A DNA stretch of 64,000 nucleotides from Nitzschia sp. DOCU1 (GCA_951394045.1 OX595992.1:310001-374000), one strand, 5' to 3'; shown: positions 21,581 to 32,526, counted from the stretch's first letter. Translations and numbers: made by a program. Notes: generated from the sequence alone by a model not told the origin.

Positions 21581-23095
21581 TTAGCAATTGAATCCGGGTG
21601 GAGTTGTAACGTGCTCTGGCGTCCAATCGACCAGTCCTTGCGGGAGATACTTGTAGTTTTCTTTGAGACCCCGAAAGAATCGCGTCGCTAACAAGTCGTG
21701 TGAATAACTCGAGACTTCGGTGCCAATGAAAATTTTAGCTTGAATGCCAATAAAGAAATTGAGCATGGCACCCGGCGTACTAGGTTTCTTCTCATACACA
21801 GTCCCCACCAAAGAATTGGCACCAAATTCGTACACTTTGACACGACCATTCCACAGTCCAAAGTCTCGAGCCCAATTCAATGCTTTCAAATTCTCTACTG
21901 CTATCCAGTTGACTCGTTTCTTGGGGTGTGCGTTATCCAATAGACCTTCCTCTTCGAGATATTGTCGATTAATGGGTAAAAAGATTTTAGAAACGGGAGG
22001 ATCGGACCATTTGGCTTGGATAAAGTCAAAAATATCGGTCAAATTCAATACCTTTTTCTCTCGACACATGACGTGACGTTGCATGTCTGGTTCGACTCGT
22101 GCATGAAGCGTGAGATAGTCTTGTGGTTCTGTGGTTGTAGTAGTATAGGCCACCCCAAGCATCTGTTGTAGCTTTTCATTAATAATGGCTTGTAGATTGG
22201 GATGGGGTCGGAGCGCCCCTTGCAACATGAGAATTTCGATTGGATTCCGATGTCCTCCTTCGGCAGCATTGATTCCATTGCCCTTGGCATAGGCTATGTA
22301 TCCCGCCATGAGTTGATGTTGCTTTCCAAAGGCATGTGGTCGAACAGGCTTGTTGGTCAAGAGACTACCGTCCGCGTTTTGAAATTGCGTATCATTTCGG
22401 AACCATGGAGGATTGGCCCGAAGATTGTATTGATCATGCAAGAAAGGATCATGTTCTACTAGCCGGGGCAAGGTGGGATAATGCGAATTCCAATGAGGAA
22501 CATCCCATAGTTTCTGGAAGGGAATGAATCGGTAGCTTCCATAGGTATCCTTCTGGGCGAGACTGGTAAGAAGTAGTTGCCCGTGCCCCTGTCGAAGTGT
22601 GACAAAGACTAGAATGGTAAACGCCATCATTTGATTCCGATACCCAGAGCGAAAGCGACCTTCATAAAAGGCTTGTGTTGTAATGTTGGGCCAAGGTGCC
22701 AGGGACGTCATGGGTTGAAGCGAAAGATTGTGGAGATGAGCTGCCAATGCCGGAGTATCTGGCTGGAGTAGACCTAGTTCCGTGTTGCGTTGGCCATGTT
22801 CGAGGTCCAGCTGGACAATGGTCTTCTTCTTTGGCTGGCTACCGGTAGCAGCGACGACGACAGGTGCAGGGACCCATTCTCGAACAGGCTTGGATTCTTG
22901 TGGACCAAGATGGGATAGAAGGGCTGTAGAACGATTGAACCCATGCTCGAGCGGCATGATCATGGCAGCATCTGGCAACTTCTGGGGGACCCAGAGCGTT
23001 GTCTCGGTCCGTGACACCAGTGATACCGCAACGACCACGAGAACAACCAGCAGATATACAAGCCTCACATTGTGGCTTGGAGCTCGAAGACTCAT
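21581..23095 (-). CDS. Type II membrane protein, O-fucosyltransferase-like
   Basis: 504 aa, single exon. A short cytoplasmic N-terminus is followed by one signal anchor (LVYLLVVLVVVAVSLV, about residues 12-27) and a luminal domain, the layout of Golgi glycosyltransferases. The domain has YEGRFRSGYRNQMMAF near its start, and toward the end FIGIQAKIFIGTEVSSYSHDLLATRFF, which resembles the C-terminal donor-binding region of GT-B O-fucosyltransferases and related plant and algal enzymes. Several NxS/T sites are present. The donor and acceptor cannot be told from sequence. Confidence 0.65.
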   Translation of the reverse strand: MSLRAPSHNVRLVYLLVVLVVVAVSLVSRTETTLWVPQKLPDAAMIMPLEHGFNRSTALLSHLGPQESKPVREWVPAPVVVAATGSQPKKKTIVQLDLEHGQRNTELGLLQPDTPALAAHLHNLSLQPMTSLAPWPNITTQAFYEGRFRSGYRNQMMAFTILVFVTLRQGHGQLLLTSLAQKDTYGSYRFIPFQKLWDVPHWNSHYPTLPRLVEHDPFLHDQYNLRANPPWFRNDTQFQNADGSLLTNKPVRPHAFGKQHQLMAGYIAYAKGNGINAAEGGHRNPIEILMLQGALRPHPNLQAIINEKLQQMLGVAYTTTTTEPQDYLTLHARVEPDMQRHVMCREKKVLNLTDIFDFIQAKWSDPPVSKIFLPINRQYLEEEGLLDNAHPKKRVNWIAVENLKALNWARDFGLWNGRVKVYEFGANSLVGTVYEKKPSTPGAMLNFFIGIQAKIFIGTEVSSYSHDLLATRFFRGLKENYKYLPQGLVDWTPEHVTTPPGFNC

Positions 23096-23471
23096 TCTTC
23101 TAGAGCCAAGTCATTGTGTCTTTTCTGGCTGGTTGAATATGTGCCTGGAGAGTGTTCTGTCCTTTGGAAGGAAGTAACTAACGGGCGGGGCCGTCATGGT
23201 CGTCGCTTTTCCTATCGGCGGGAAAGATTTGGCGGGAAGAAAAGTGGGGGAGGGGCGGCGAGAACGAAACGAACCCCGTCCCCGGATATTTTTCCCAATC
23301 GCGCGCCACGCAATGTGAAGGGTCGACTCGTGCGACTACCACCTGTGACTCAACTCGGCGACGAAGTCCGATGCAGCCAACCAAAAGGAACGAAAAATAA
23401 CTTTTCTTCCCATCATCATCGTCATAGAAGAAAGATTCACTCTTTTGTTCTTGTCAAGGCACCTTCCCACA

Positions 23472-25694
23472 ATGAATTCAAGCTCTGTTGTTGCTTTGTC
23501 CAGAAAGTCCTCGCTACTAGTCGTCAGTCGGATTCGTCGTCAATTGCGGCATCGTTCCACGATCCAATGGCATTCTTCCCATCGTCGGCCGACGAACTTT
23601 CCCGATTTGTCGATCCAAAAGCCATCTTGTCGATGTGCCTCGTCGATGGCACCTGCAGCTGCTTCGAACGATGGCCCTGCCAAGGCATCGACAGCTACTC
23701 CTCTTGGGTCCAACGACAGCAGCAGCAACGCTTCTAGCAAATTGCCACCGTCCCGAGATTCTCTGACGCGGCTCATGGAATTGTCACGACAAGAGTGGCC
23801 GCTGATTGGAGCATCCGCCTCGACTTTGCTGGTGACGAGCTCTGTCACGTTACTCATGCCCTATGCTTCGGGGTCGGTCATTGACTACACTATCAATGCA
23901 GGATCCAATGGCGTCTCTCCCATGCTCTTGGCGGGTGGATTGTTTGGTCTCAATGCCGCCGCGGCCGGTGGCGTGTATTTGCGGACGCTGTGGCTGGCAC
24001 GAGCTGGAAATCGTATTGTAGCGCGACTCAAACAACGACTTTATGCGTCTCTACTCAAGCAAGATTCTGCATGGCTCGATCAACAAACGACTGGTGATTT
24101 ATTGTCACGATTAACGGCCGATGCGCAAATGGTACAGTCGGCTGTCACCACTCAGGCAGTGGCAGGATTGCGGGGCATGGTCATGTCAGCAGGATCGGCT
24201 CTCATGTTGGTCTATACATCTCCCTTACTGGCTGCGATATCGTGTGGGACCTTGCCACCGATTTTTATTTTGGCTCGTCATTTTGGGCGCAAGCTATCCA
24301 AGGAACAAGAACAAGTACAAAAATTGTTAGGAGAAGCAACCACCTTGGCAGAGCAATCGCTTTCGTCGGTATCGACTGTCAAACAATTCAACGCAGAAGA
24401 CTTTGAAGCCTTTCGTTATCGCAATAGTATCGCGGATGCTCATCGCAAGGCGGTCGATACCTCACATATGCAAGCTCAACTGGAAGCGGGGGCGCACATT
24501 TCGGGAAACGCTGCCGTTTTGGCCGTATTGGGATATGGAGGCACCATGGTCTTGGAGGGAGCCATGACCGCGGGAGACTTGACGGGATTTGTCATGTACT
24601 CGTTTCTATTGGCGGGCAACGTTAGTAATTTAACGTCAGTGTATTCCGATGTGGTCCGGGCTGTGGCGGCTTCGGATCGGATTGTTACCATTTTGGATCG
24701 ACCACCAGTGATCATGGCATCGTCGGCATCGATACAAGCAACGGAACTTGGAAATGCTAAGGATCCATTGAAAGAGGTACCATATCTTGACACGATACTT
24801 TCTGCCAGTTCCACTACCGCCACGACGTCTGCCAAACAAAAAGTCCTCCAAGCACCTCTCATTGAATTGAAGAATCTAACATTCCAATATCCAGCAAGAC
24901 CCAATGTCGACGTTTTGAATAATTTGTCGCTGACTATCGAACCAGGTGAAGTTGTGGCCTTGGTGGGTGGAAGCGGGAGTGGCAAATCGACCGTGGCTAG
25001 TTTGTTGACGCGATTATACGACCCTGAAGATACAACCTCCATTCAATTGGACGGTAAACCTCTCGCGGACTATGATTTGGAAGATGTTCGGCGGCAAATT
25101 GGTGTCGTTTCGCAAGATCCAGTTTTGTTTCGAGGAAGTATTCGGGACAATATTCGATATGGAGAATGGGATAGAGTGTCTGACGAGGATATTATCGAAG
25201 CAGCGCGACAGGCCAATGTCTTGGATTTTGCCCAACAATTCCCAGAGGGCCTCGATACCATGGTAGGTCCCCGAGGTATGCAACTATCCGGTGGGCAACG
25301 CCAACGGATTGCCTTGGCACGTGTCTTGGCCAAGAATGCACCCATTCTGATTTTAGGCAAGTTGATGCGAGCGTATTGGATGACAAGGGCATGGACCGAA
25401 GATCTAACCAAATCCTTTTCGTTATTGTTGTTATCAGACGAGGCCACTTCTGCTTTGGACGCCCAAAGCGAACATTTGGTGCAGACGGCGCTGCAAAAAC
25501 TCTTCGTCGACAATAGCGGTCGTACGATTTTGTCGATCGCCCATCGATTGAGTACAATACGCCATGCGTCTCGCATTGCAGTGGTCCAAGACGGATCTAT
25601 AGTACAGACTGGGACCTTTGATGAGCTACGCTCTAAGGAAGGCCCTTTCCGAGAGCTAATGAAGACTCAACTGGTTGGCGACGTGAATGGCTAA
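23472..25694 (+). CDS. ABCB-type half ABC transporter, probably mitochondrial
   Basis: Exons 23472..25356 and 25438..25694 give 713 aa. The N-terminus is Arg/Ser-rich without acids (ALSRKSSLLVVSRIRRQLRHR), like a mitochondrial presequence. One six-helix membrane domain is followed by one nucleotide-binding domain: Walker A GGSGSGKST, Q-loop VVSQDPVLF, signature LSGGQRQR, Walker B LILDEATSALD, and H-loop IAHRLSTIR. Layout fits ABCB8/ABCB10-like exporters that act as homodimers. The Walker B appears intact only after removing an 81-nt GC-AG intron (25357-25437), which is open in frame and would otherwise insert 27 residues before DEATSALD. The first ATG is at 23472; a TTG nine codons upstream is in frame. 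Confidence 0.9.
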   Translation: MNSSSVVALSRKSSLLVVSRIRRQLRHRSTIQWHSSHRRPTNFPDLSIQKPSCRCASSMAPAAASNDGPAKASTATPLGSNDSSSNASSKLPPSRDSLTRLMELSRQEWPLIGASASTLLVTSSVTLLMPYASGSVIDYTINAGSNGVSPMLLAGGLFGLNAAAAGGVYLRTLWLARAGNRIVARLKQRLYASLLKQDSAWLDQQTTGDLLSRLTADAQMVQSAVTTQAVAGLRGMVMSAGSALMLVYTSPLLAAISCGTLPPIFILARHFGRKLSKEQEQVQKLLGEATTLAEQSLSSVSTVKQFNAEDFEAFRYRNSIADAHRKAVDTSHMQAQLEAGAHISGNAAVLAVLGYGGTMVLEGAMTAGDLTGFVMYSFLLAGNVSNLTSVYSDVVRAVAASDRIVTILDRPPVIMASSASIQATELGNAKDPLKEVPYLDTILSASSTTATTSAKQKVLQAPLIELKNLTFQYPARPNVDVLNNLSLTIEPGEVVALVGGSGSGKSTVASLLTRLYDPEDTTSIQLDGKPLADYDLEDVRRQIGVVSQDPVLFRGSIRDNIRYGEWDRVSDEDIIEAARQANVLDFAQQFPEGLDTMVGPRGMQLSGGQRQRIALARVLAKNAPILILGKLMRAYWMTRAWTEDLTKSFSLLLLSDEATSALDAQSEHLVQTALQKLFVDNSGRTILSIAHRLSTIRHASRIAVVQDGSIVQTGTFDELRSKEGPFRELMKTQLVGDVNG

Positions 25695-25794
25695 GATTAT
25701 TGTGCCGACCCGACAACAATATGCTGCGTCGTTCTACTCTAACAATGAATTAGATCAAATTTGGTGTTATGCAGTCTGTATTCTATTAGTTCAA

Positions 25795-28700
25795 TCATTT
25801 CTTAAAATGCAAGCCTGGACACGACGCATTCAATTTGGCGTTGATTCCCTTTTTAGTCGGTTTGGGGGTCAAGAACTCGTCTCCCGCGTCGTCCAGATCT
25901 ACATTTTCCAAATACTGCGACAAGAAATCGTTGACAGCGCTGCGTCGGGTTTTCGAAGTCTTCACTTCTTCCGCGCTCTTCATTTTGGCGTAATAACCCA
26001 ACCCCTTCTTGCGTGGTGTCCAGTATTTGATTGTTTTTGGTGCGCTGGGGTTGTACTCCTTGGGCGTGGGGCTTTCAGTAGGAGTGTCTTCTTTTTCAAG
26101 TTCGTCTGCATCAAATAACGTGACGTCGTGGTCCGAAAAGCGCCTCTTCATGTCTGATGGTTCAATCTTGGGCGGGACGTGGTCTTCCAAAGATTTAGCG
26201 CGTACGCTTTTGGTCTTGGACTTGCGAACGAGATCGTCGGGCAAGTCGAATCGAAGGTCCCGCAATGGCATTTGCACATCATTCAGATTGTCCTCTTCGA
26301 CATCGGCAAATGAATCGTCATCTGCATCTGATGCATACTCTTCAAAAATAAGTTCCGAACATTTCTTGGGATCGACGCGTTTGGCGTGAATGTCACACAT
26401 GGGCGGCATACCAATGAACCAGGCGTGTTCCAAGATCTCATGCACACCCTGACAGCCCAAACGCTCCTCGGGGTCCTTGAGAAACAGCAAGTCCGTCAAT
26501 TCCCGAACTTGATCACTAGCCGACACATCAGCGGACATCTCATAGGGATCTTCTTCGGTAATGGCTTGGTACAATGCAGATTGTTCCATGCCATCAAAAA
26601 AGAATGGATTTTCTCCCGAGACCATTTCGTAAATGACCACACCCAAAGCCCAATAGTCCACTTCTTTGGAATGCCCCGCATTGGAGATAATTTCAGGCGC
26701 CACATAATTGGGCGTTCCACAAAACGTAAACGTCTTTTCTCCTGGCAACAGTTTCTTGGCGAACCCAAAATCAACAATGATGGGATACCCATCCGCATCG
26801 AGCATGATATTCTCCGGTTTGAGATCGCGAAAGATATAACCCCGTGAATGCAAAAATCCTAGCGTATCCGCCACGACATAGGCATAAAATCGAGCTTCTC
26901 CTTCAGGAATGCCCGATTTCCAATTTCCATCCGCATCTTCCTTGTGGACTTGTTCCCACAATTCCCCGCCAGGAATCAATCCCAATAACATGTCCATGGA
27001 ATCGGCTGATTCATATGTGTGGACCAAATTAACGAGGAAGGGATGGTGTAATTCCTTGAGCGCTTTGATTTCATTTCGAATCGCGTCCTTGGATTCATCG
27101 GCGGAGAAACCATCTTCGTCGTCGTCGTCTTCACCTCCCAGCTTCTGAATTTTGAGTGCAAATTCATGGCGTGATGGATCATGATCTGGTAGCGTTGCTG
27201 CTACTAACCAAACTTCACCGAATTGACCTTCTCCCAGGACTTTGATAAACTCCAAATCGTCCTTTGAAGCCGCATACTTTTGCGTTGACTTTCGCAACCT
27301 TTCTTGTTGTTGAAAGATGGGCGAGTCTTCAAAATTAAAGATACCGGGGGACTTCTTGGACTTTTTCTTGGTAGCCTTTGTGGAAGGAGAGGGTGTTGTT
27401 TGCTTGCCGCTGGCAGTGCTAGCCGCAACGCTGGGCTTTGAGACCAAGGCCGAAGACGACGTCGTTTGCTTATGGACGGGTTTTACAATTTCTTCTTCTT
27501 GGAACGATACTAGGTCGTCATCATCGTCCGTACTGGCATCTTGAGAGACGAAACTTGCCTCATCGTCGCTAGTTTCTCGTTGATGTCGAGGCTGCGGTCC
27601 TCCCCCTCTTGTCATGATGGTTTCATAGTTATTGTAAATGTTATCATTCCACGTCGAACTTGCAGTTGACATGCGCGTTTTGGATTTGAGCTCTTCCATT
27701 ACCGATTGATATTGTTTCTGCAAAAGCGCACGAAAGGTTGTTTGACCCAATTTAAAGAGTTTCGTCACTCCACTCCCTGCGGAGATGGTAGCTTCGTTTT
27801 CTTTGCGAAGCAAGAGCCGTTCTTGCCCAAAGACGCCCCCGGCATGAATTCGTTCCACGAGTTTGCCGTTGATTTTAACATCGACGTGACCTTCTTCTAC
27901 AACATACATGTTGTCATCCTCTGCCCTATTTTCGCCTTGACGCTGCAAAATTTGCCCCTTGCGCATTTCGACCGGTTCCATGGCATTCAACAGAGTCTCA
28001 ACGGTAGACCCCGTATGACGCTTTAGAACATAGGTTTGGTTGGCCATGACGTTGCGAAGCAGATCCTTTTGTTGTGCTGTCTTGACGAACTTGGGCGCTT
28101 CAAAAGTCTTGATGTCCACTTTTAATTTGGGTGCGTGCACATTTTGAAAGGTTGTTTCGGTTGGCTTGAGTGGCACTGTGCCTTCAGGCAGCGCTGGTTT
28201 AATTCGATTCTTAACCTGGCGCAGGTTAAACGTAATGGCAAGGCGACCCCTGCTATGATGCGACCCCTGCATCATACGATTAGCTAATCGATGAGTACTG
28301 CTAGTCGCTAGCAGCTTCTTGTGCTCGGATGCCTCCAACAGAGCTTTCATTTTGGCCCCCATTGGTTTGGCTTGCGGTTTGGCACTGCCCTTGGGAATGA
28401 TGCTGAAATTCTTAGTCTTGCTGATTTCCCGGGGACGGTGAACTTGCTTGACCCCATCATGCACATTGGCTTTCTTTCGGTGATCCGAGGCATCCAACCG
28501 GGCATTTAAGTCTGCCGCATCCTTGATCCTGTCCGCGACAATCTCGCCGTCCAGACCTCTATTGTCGGCGTCGCGATAAGTTTTGCGACGCCCATGAATC
28601 ACCATGGATTCTTTACGGTGATTCGATTCATCTAGCAATTGCTGCAGATTATCTTCTTTTCGTTTGATAGAGTGGGGCGACGCGATATAACTCTTGTCAA

Positions 28701-28869
28701 AGACCCTGGCTCGATCGGCCAAGGAACGACGCTGGAACGAATGTCCTTCTTTGTTCGAAGACGATTCGGATGCCGTTGTAGAAGTCGTGGCATCGCTGCT
28801 TTTCTTGTGAGGGGGCGGGCTTTCCGATCTTCGCTGCTGCTGCTTGGATGGTCGGATTGAAGCTGGCAT
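25795..28869 (-). CDS. cNMP-binding-domain AGC kinase (PKG-like)
   Basis: 1024 aa, single exon. A basic disordered N-terminus holds three spaced copies of a short motif (LLDESNHRK at about 78, RLDASDHRK at 124, LLEASEHKK at 177). One cyclic-nucleotide-binding-like domain follows (about 270-395, GQILQRQGENRAEDDNMYVVEEG...FGQERLLL). A kinase domain (about 539-818) has LGEGQFGEVWLV, FALKIQK, FRDLKPENIMLD, DFGFAKKL, and CGTPNYVAPEII, all AGC features. The phosphate-cassette Arg (RxAT) reads NEAT, so cyclic nucleotide binding is doubtful. Most PKGs have two cNMP domains; this has one. Its gene converges tail-to-tail with the ABC transporter, about 100 bp apart. Confidence 0.9.
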   Translation of the reverse strand: MPASIRPSKQQQRRSESPPPHKKSSDATTSTTASESSSNKEGHSFQRRSLADRARVFDKSYIASPHSIKRKEDNLQQLLDESNHRKESMVIHGRRKTYRDADNRGLDGEIVADRIKDAADLNARLDASDHRKKANVHDGVKQVHRPREISKTKNFSIIPKGSAKPQAKPMGAKMKALLEASEHKKLLATSSTHRLANRMMQGSHHSRGRLAITFNLRQVKNRIKPALPEGTVPLKPTETTFQNVHAPKLKVDIKTFEAPKFVKTAQQKDLLRNVMANQTYVLKRHTGSTVETLLNAMEPVEMRKGQILQRQGENRAEDDNMYVVEEGHVDVKINGKLVERIHAGGVFGQERLLLRKENEATISAGSGVTKLFKLGQTTFRALLQKQYQSVMEELKSKTRMSTASSTWNDNIYNNYETIMTRGGGPQPRHQRETSDDEASFVSQDASTDDDDDLVSFQEEEIVKPVHKQTTSSSALVSKPSVAASTASGKQTTPSPSTKATKKKSKKSPGIFNFEDSPIFQQQERLRKSTQKYAASKDDLEFIKVLGEGQFGEVWLVAATLPDHDPSRHEFALKIQKLGGEDDDDEDGFSADESKDAIRNEIKALKELHHPFLVNLVHTYESADSMDMLLGLIPGGELWEQVHKEDADGNWKSGIPEGEARFYAYVVADTLGFLHSRGYIFRDLKPENIMLDADGYPIIVDFGFAKKLLPGEKTFTFCGTPNYVAPEIISNAGHSKEVDYWALGVVIYEMVSGENPFFFDGMEQSALYQAITEEDPYEMSADVSASDQVRELTDLLFLKDPEERLGCQGVHEILEHAWFIGMPPMCDIHAKRVDPKKCSELIFEEYASDADDDSFADVEEDNLNDVQMPLRDLRFDLPDDLVRKSKTKSVRAKSLEDHVPPKIEPSDMKRRFSDHDVTLFDADELEKEDTPTESPTPKEYNPSAPKTIKYWTPRKKGLGYYAKMKSAEEVKTSKTRRSAVNDFLSQYLENVDLDDAGDEFLTPKPTKKGINAKLNASCPGLHFKK

Positions 28870-30617
28870 GGTGCTTGTTCTTTATATCAACAGTGGAGTG
28901 AATGATCAAGATCAAGTGTCGACTTTGATGTCCCCCCTCTCCAACGGATGTGCAGATGAGAAGTAAAACTGGGTTACGGCAAATGCTGCTGATGACCACC
29001 AAGACCGCCAACAGCGAACATCGCGAATACTGAAGCAACATGGAATCGTACGGTATCGCCAACGATGAATGTGGCCGTTCCGAGTACAGTTGACTATCAC
29101 AAATGACCCTTTATGACTTTTGATTACCATAAATCTCAATCCTGCCTCAAGTTAGCCAAGTGTTGAAAGAAACCGGCAGCACGACTTGTAGCAAGACCAA
29201 CGATTCCGATTCATTTAACGGCGGGTTTGAAGGGCTATAGCGAAATTCTTCGTGGGGACAAGTCGACCACAAAAAAACTAGCGAATTGAGTTCACAGATC
29301 GATAAAAGCCCCTATTGGGGCTATTGCTACCATTGGGGCCCAACGAGGATTCATATCTTTCGCCACAGCGTCCACTGCTTTTTCGGGACAAGAACGATCA
29401 CTGTCAGCACGATCTTTCAGAGCAAAGCGAGCTTTACTATACTACGTTCAATGATGTTGTCATCGGCAACCACCTGCTGATGCTTTGCCACGATTCCTTC
29501 ATTATGATGGCAGCTACCAGCAGTACAAGCAACAAAATAAGTGCCTTCCCACTTTCCTTCCCCGTCGTGCTGCTGCTGTTCTCAGCATTCTTGCTATTCC
29601 GATAACAAGTTCGACCATCATGATTGTCCGACTATTAATTTGGTCTTTTGGAGTTTAAGGTTAACAAACCCGTTCCTAGCGGGCTTCGCGGCATGAAAGG
29701 GAATGCTGATGAATGGATGGCCCCTTTCCTTGTTTTCTCCCGTTTGCAAGGTCGAATGCCAAGCGGGTGCCTACTTTCCGCCTCATTATACGCCCAGTGC
29801 CTGCGGTGCAAATTTCCAAAAGTAAGGACCGTCCGACTAGCACATGAAGAGAGCGAAGAAGGCTAGGCCGTGGAAGGGATCCCCATCACTTTGTCGTGGA
29901 CTAAGGAAGGCGGTACTAATCGGTGCGGCCGATGACAGTCTTCTAGTACCGTCCCTGCTGCCGACGTTTCGAGATGCACGGTGCACTTCATTTGCGCCAG
30001 ATTCAGGCGGGATGTTATTTTTCGGGAAGAAGGATATGCCATAGAAGGTTTGTCCGTCACTTTGTCATGGGCTAAGGTGGCTAAGGTGGATGTTTGGCAC
30101 CGCCAGCAATCTTCAAATGATGCGTCTCTGCCGACGTTTCGATGTGGCATGGCGCAGCGCATCTTGATGACAGTATCACGCGGAGTGTTGTGTTTCGGCA
30201 GCTGGCATGATACATGGTGGCTGCCTCACCTAGAGGATTGTCGTGAAGGATTTACCGATTGTATGGTGTCATGATGGTTAGCAGTAGGCAGCGTTTCTGC
30301 TGCACAAATTGGAAAGAAGACGAGGTAATGCGTGTTGCACAGAGACTTACTGGTTTCTAGTGTAACCGCGAATGCCACTCGAACATGATCACTATAGAAA
30401 GTAGAGTTTTCCTCAAAGAAATAGTAGTTCTTGCGATCCCAACGTGTATCGAAGATTCGTATCTTATCTGGAAGCAAAAAAGATCGCTTTTTCGCGCGGT
30501 CATTTTCGAATCCACCATGGCCGTACCGATGCCAGCAAAACCTTCATAGCTCGTCGTGACGTTGACGCAATCATCGCCTTATCACAACACAGTCTACCTG
30601 TGCCAAGCTACATCAAA
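28870..30617. other. Intergenic with a degenerate tandem duplication
   Basis: No supported gene. It holds a roughly 170-bp duplicated unit (annotated separately) and the 5' flank of the EF-hand gene. Confidence 0.5.
29870..30215. repeat. Diverged tandem duplication, period about 170 bp
   Basis: Matching landmarks recur 170-171 bp apart: CTGCCGACGTTTCGA at 29958-29972 and 30128-30142, TCACTTTGTC at 29886 and 30057, and a CGGGATGTTATTTTTCGG / CGGAGTGTTGTGTTTCGG pair. A minus-strand ORF spanning it (29863-30162) contains two corresponding protein-level repeats (AHDKVTDKPSMA and VHDKVMGIPSTA). Confidence 0.65.
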
Positions 30618-31491
30618 ATGGGAGATGCAGATACGACCGACGCCCAGATCGAGGAGCTTCGACAGCAGTTTCACGTCTTTGATGCCAATGGTTCGGGCTT
30701 TATCGAGAAGGATGAATTGAAGGACGCCCTCAAGACATTAGGCTATCAAATCAGCGACGAAGGATTTGAAAATCTTCTGAAGATTGTCGGGTCGAAGGAT
30801 GATCGTCTCGATTTGACGAGTTCATCGCGTGGAATCGGGAATTGTACAAGGAAGAAATGAAACAAGAATTCAACTCGATCGACAGCGACGGAAGCGGTTG
30901 GATTAGCAAGGCTGAGCTCAAGGCATATTCCATGAATATGAAGTACAACTTGACTGAAGAGCAAATTGATGACTTTTTGTATGAAGCCGACGCGAATGGA
31001 AATGATCGGGTCGGACTGGACGAATACATATCCGCCATGGTATGTCACTGATTTACGTTTCAGCTGACGCGGCGTTTCTCGATGGAAGGCTCCTAACTTG
31101 TATCGCTTCTTTTACTTTACTCGCACAGGCCGCAACACAGTCTGGAAAGGCGTATTTTATCATAAATGGCGAACTGTACTTGGCCAAATTGAAGGCGGAT
31201 TTCAAAGATATGGATGCCGACGGTAGTGGGGTCGTTACGAAGGAAGATCTCCGACAAAAGGCTAAGGAAGTAAATTACTACTTGTCTGAAGACGAGCTCG
31301 AAAGCACAATTCAATCCTTGGATGAAGATGGGGACGGAAAGATTACTCTGGAAGAATTTATCGCTTCTATGGTGAGTACAGTAGTTTTGTCATCTGCCAA
31401 GTGGTCGGCATTGTCGCTGCCGAGATTGCTCATCTTTTCTGAAATCCTCTTCTGATCTACACCTTAGGCGAGAATAAAGGGGTCTATGTAG
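30618..31491 (+). CDS. Six-EF-hand calcium-binding protein, apparent 1-nt frameshift
   Basis: Exons 30618..31039, 31129..31371 and 31468..31491 would give about 229 aa. EF loops: DANGSGFIEKDE, a degenerate loop ending DDRLD(F)DEF, DSDGSGWISKAE, DANGNDRVGLDE, DADGSGVVTKED, DEDGDGKITLEE. Five are near-canonical, so the protein should bind several Ca2+. Exon 1 shifts frame in the second hand: at 30811-30820 the bases read GAT TTG ACG AG where a canonical loop needs GAT TTT GAC GAG, one T short. Exon 1 is 422 nt, one less than a multiple of three, consistent with a missing base. All later exons are intact, so an assembly error in the T run is more likely than true decay. Confidence 0.8.
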
Positions 31492-32526
31492 GGATATCTT
31501 CTGTCTAGCGGACTGGTTGTTTTTGCCTCCTCTTTTCTATGATTGTGCCCTAGGCGTTGCTTGCAGGGCTGAGATTTCGCTCTCACATTAGCTTCGATTA
31601 GAAGTCTACCGCCATCGAAGCAACCAAGCCAAACTTTGGTAAAGGATGATGATTATGCAGATGCGGATGAGCCTTTGACACCCTCGTAGGGTCAAACTTC
31701 ATTCTTGACGCACGGAAGGTTCCATCGGGGGGACGATTCTTAATGCCTAATACATTTGTGGTGTCTCCTAACAAGCACAAGCCATATTGAATGAACCTGC
31801 TTTGATCTTTACTGTGCAGTGTCCTTGTAGCACTCCAGGTGGTGCGGAGCGTCCCCTCATCATCGCATCCAATAAAGCAAGGACGCTCCTTTCTAATCGG
31901 GGCGCGCGCGCGCGTGCGTACGTGTTTTGTGCGATGCCCTCCGCAACTTGAACGGTACGGAAACTTTTGTGATTTTTCTTGTCCCGGATTTAAGGGTTTT
32001 TTGTCCGCGAAATCGCGCGCTGTGATTGGTGTAGACGTGTCACAACTTTATTTAAATTTGAATTTCAAGCGTATGTGTGATGATATGTAGTTTTATGTGT
32101 GTCGTCATTTAAAGGCGATGTGATTGGACCATTTTTATGTGCGCGCTGTCGCGTGCGGAACATAAGACACTATGTAGGACATCGATAATTATCGACGCTG
32201 CGAATGCTGGCGTGCGCGTGCCCGTCTGCTTGCGCACTTTTCGCGCAGTGGTGTTGATGAACCGATGGCGGATGGACGACGACGATGATCATGATTATCG
32301 ATACACAAGAGATGAGGATGATGACCCGACGGTTCGTTCGTTTTGGACCCGAAGAAACAAAGTAGGAACAACAGCTGCGCAGTAATCAATCATGCGCGTT
32401 GCAGATCAATTGACGCCGCGCGCTCGATCAGTTTGCCGACTGACTCTTTGTGGTCGAAGAAGTCGAATTGAAAGCTCATAACCTATTGATAATACAGGCC
32501 AACCGCGTCCGTGCGAAACGCATCCC
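31492..32526. other. Intergenic, no supported gene
   Basis: Contains a (GC)n tract around 31901-31914, possibly Z-DNA-prone, and short spurious ORFs. Confidence 0.4.
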
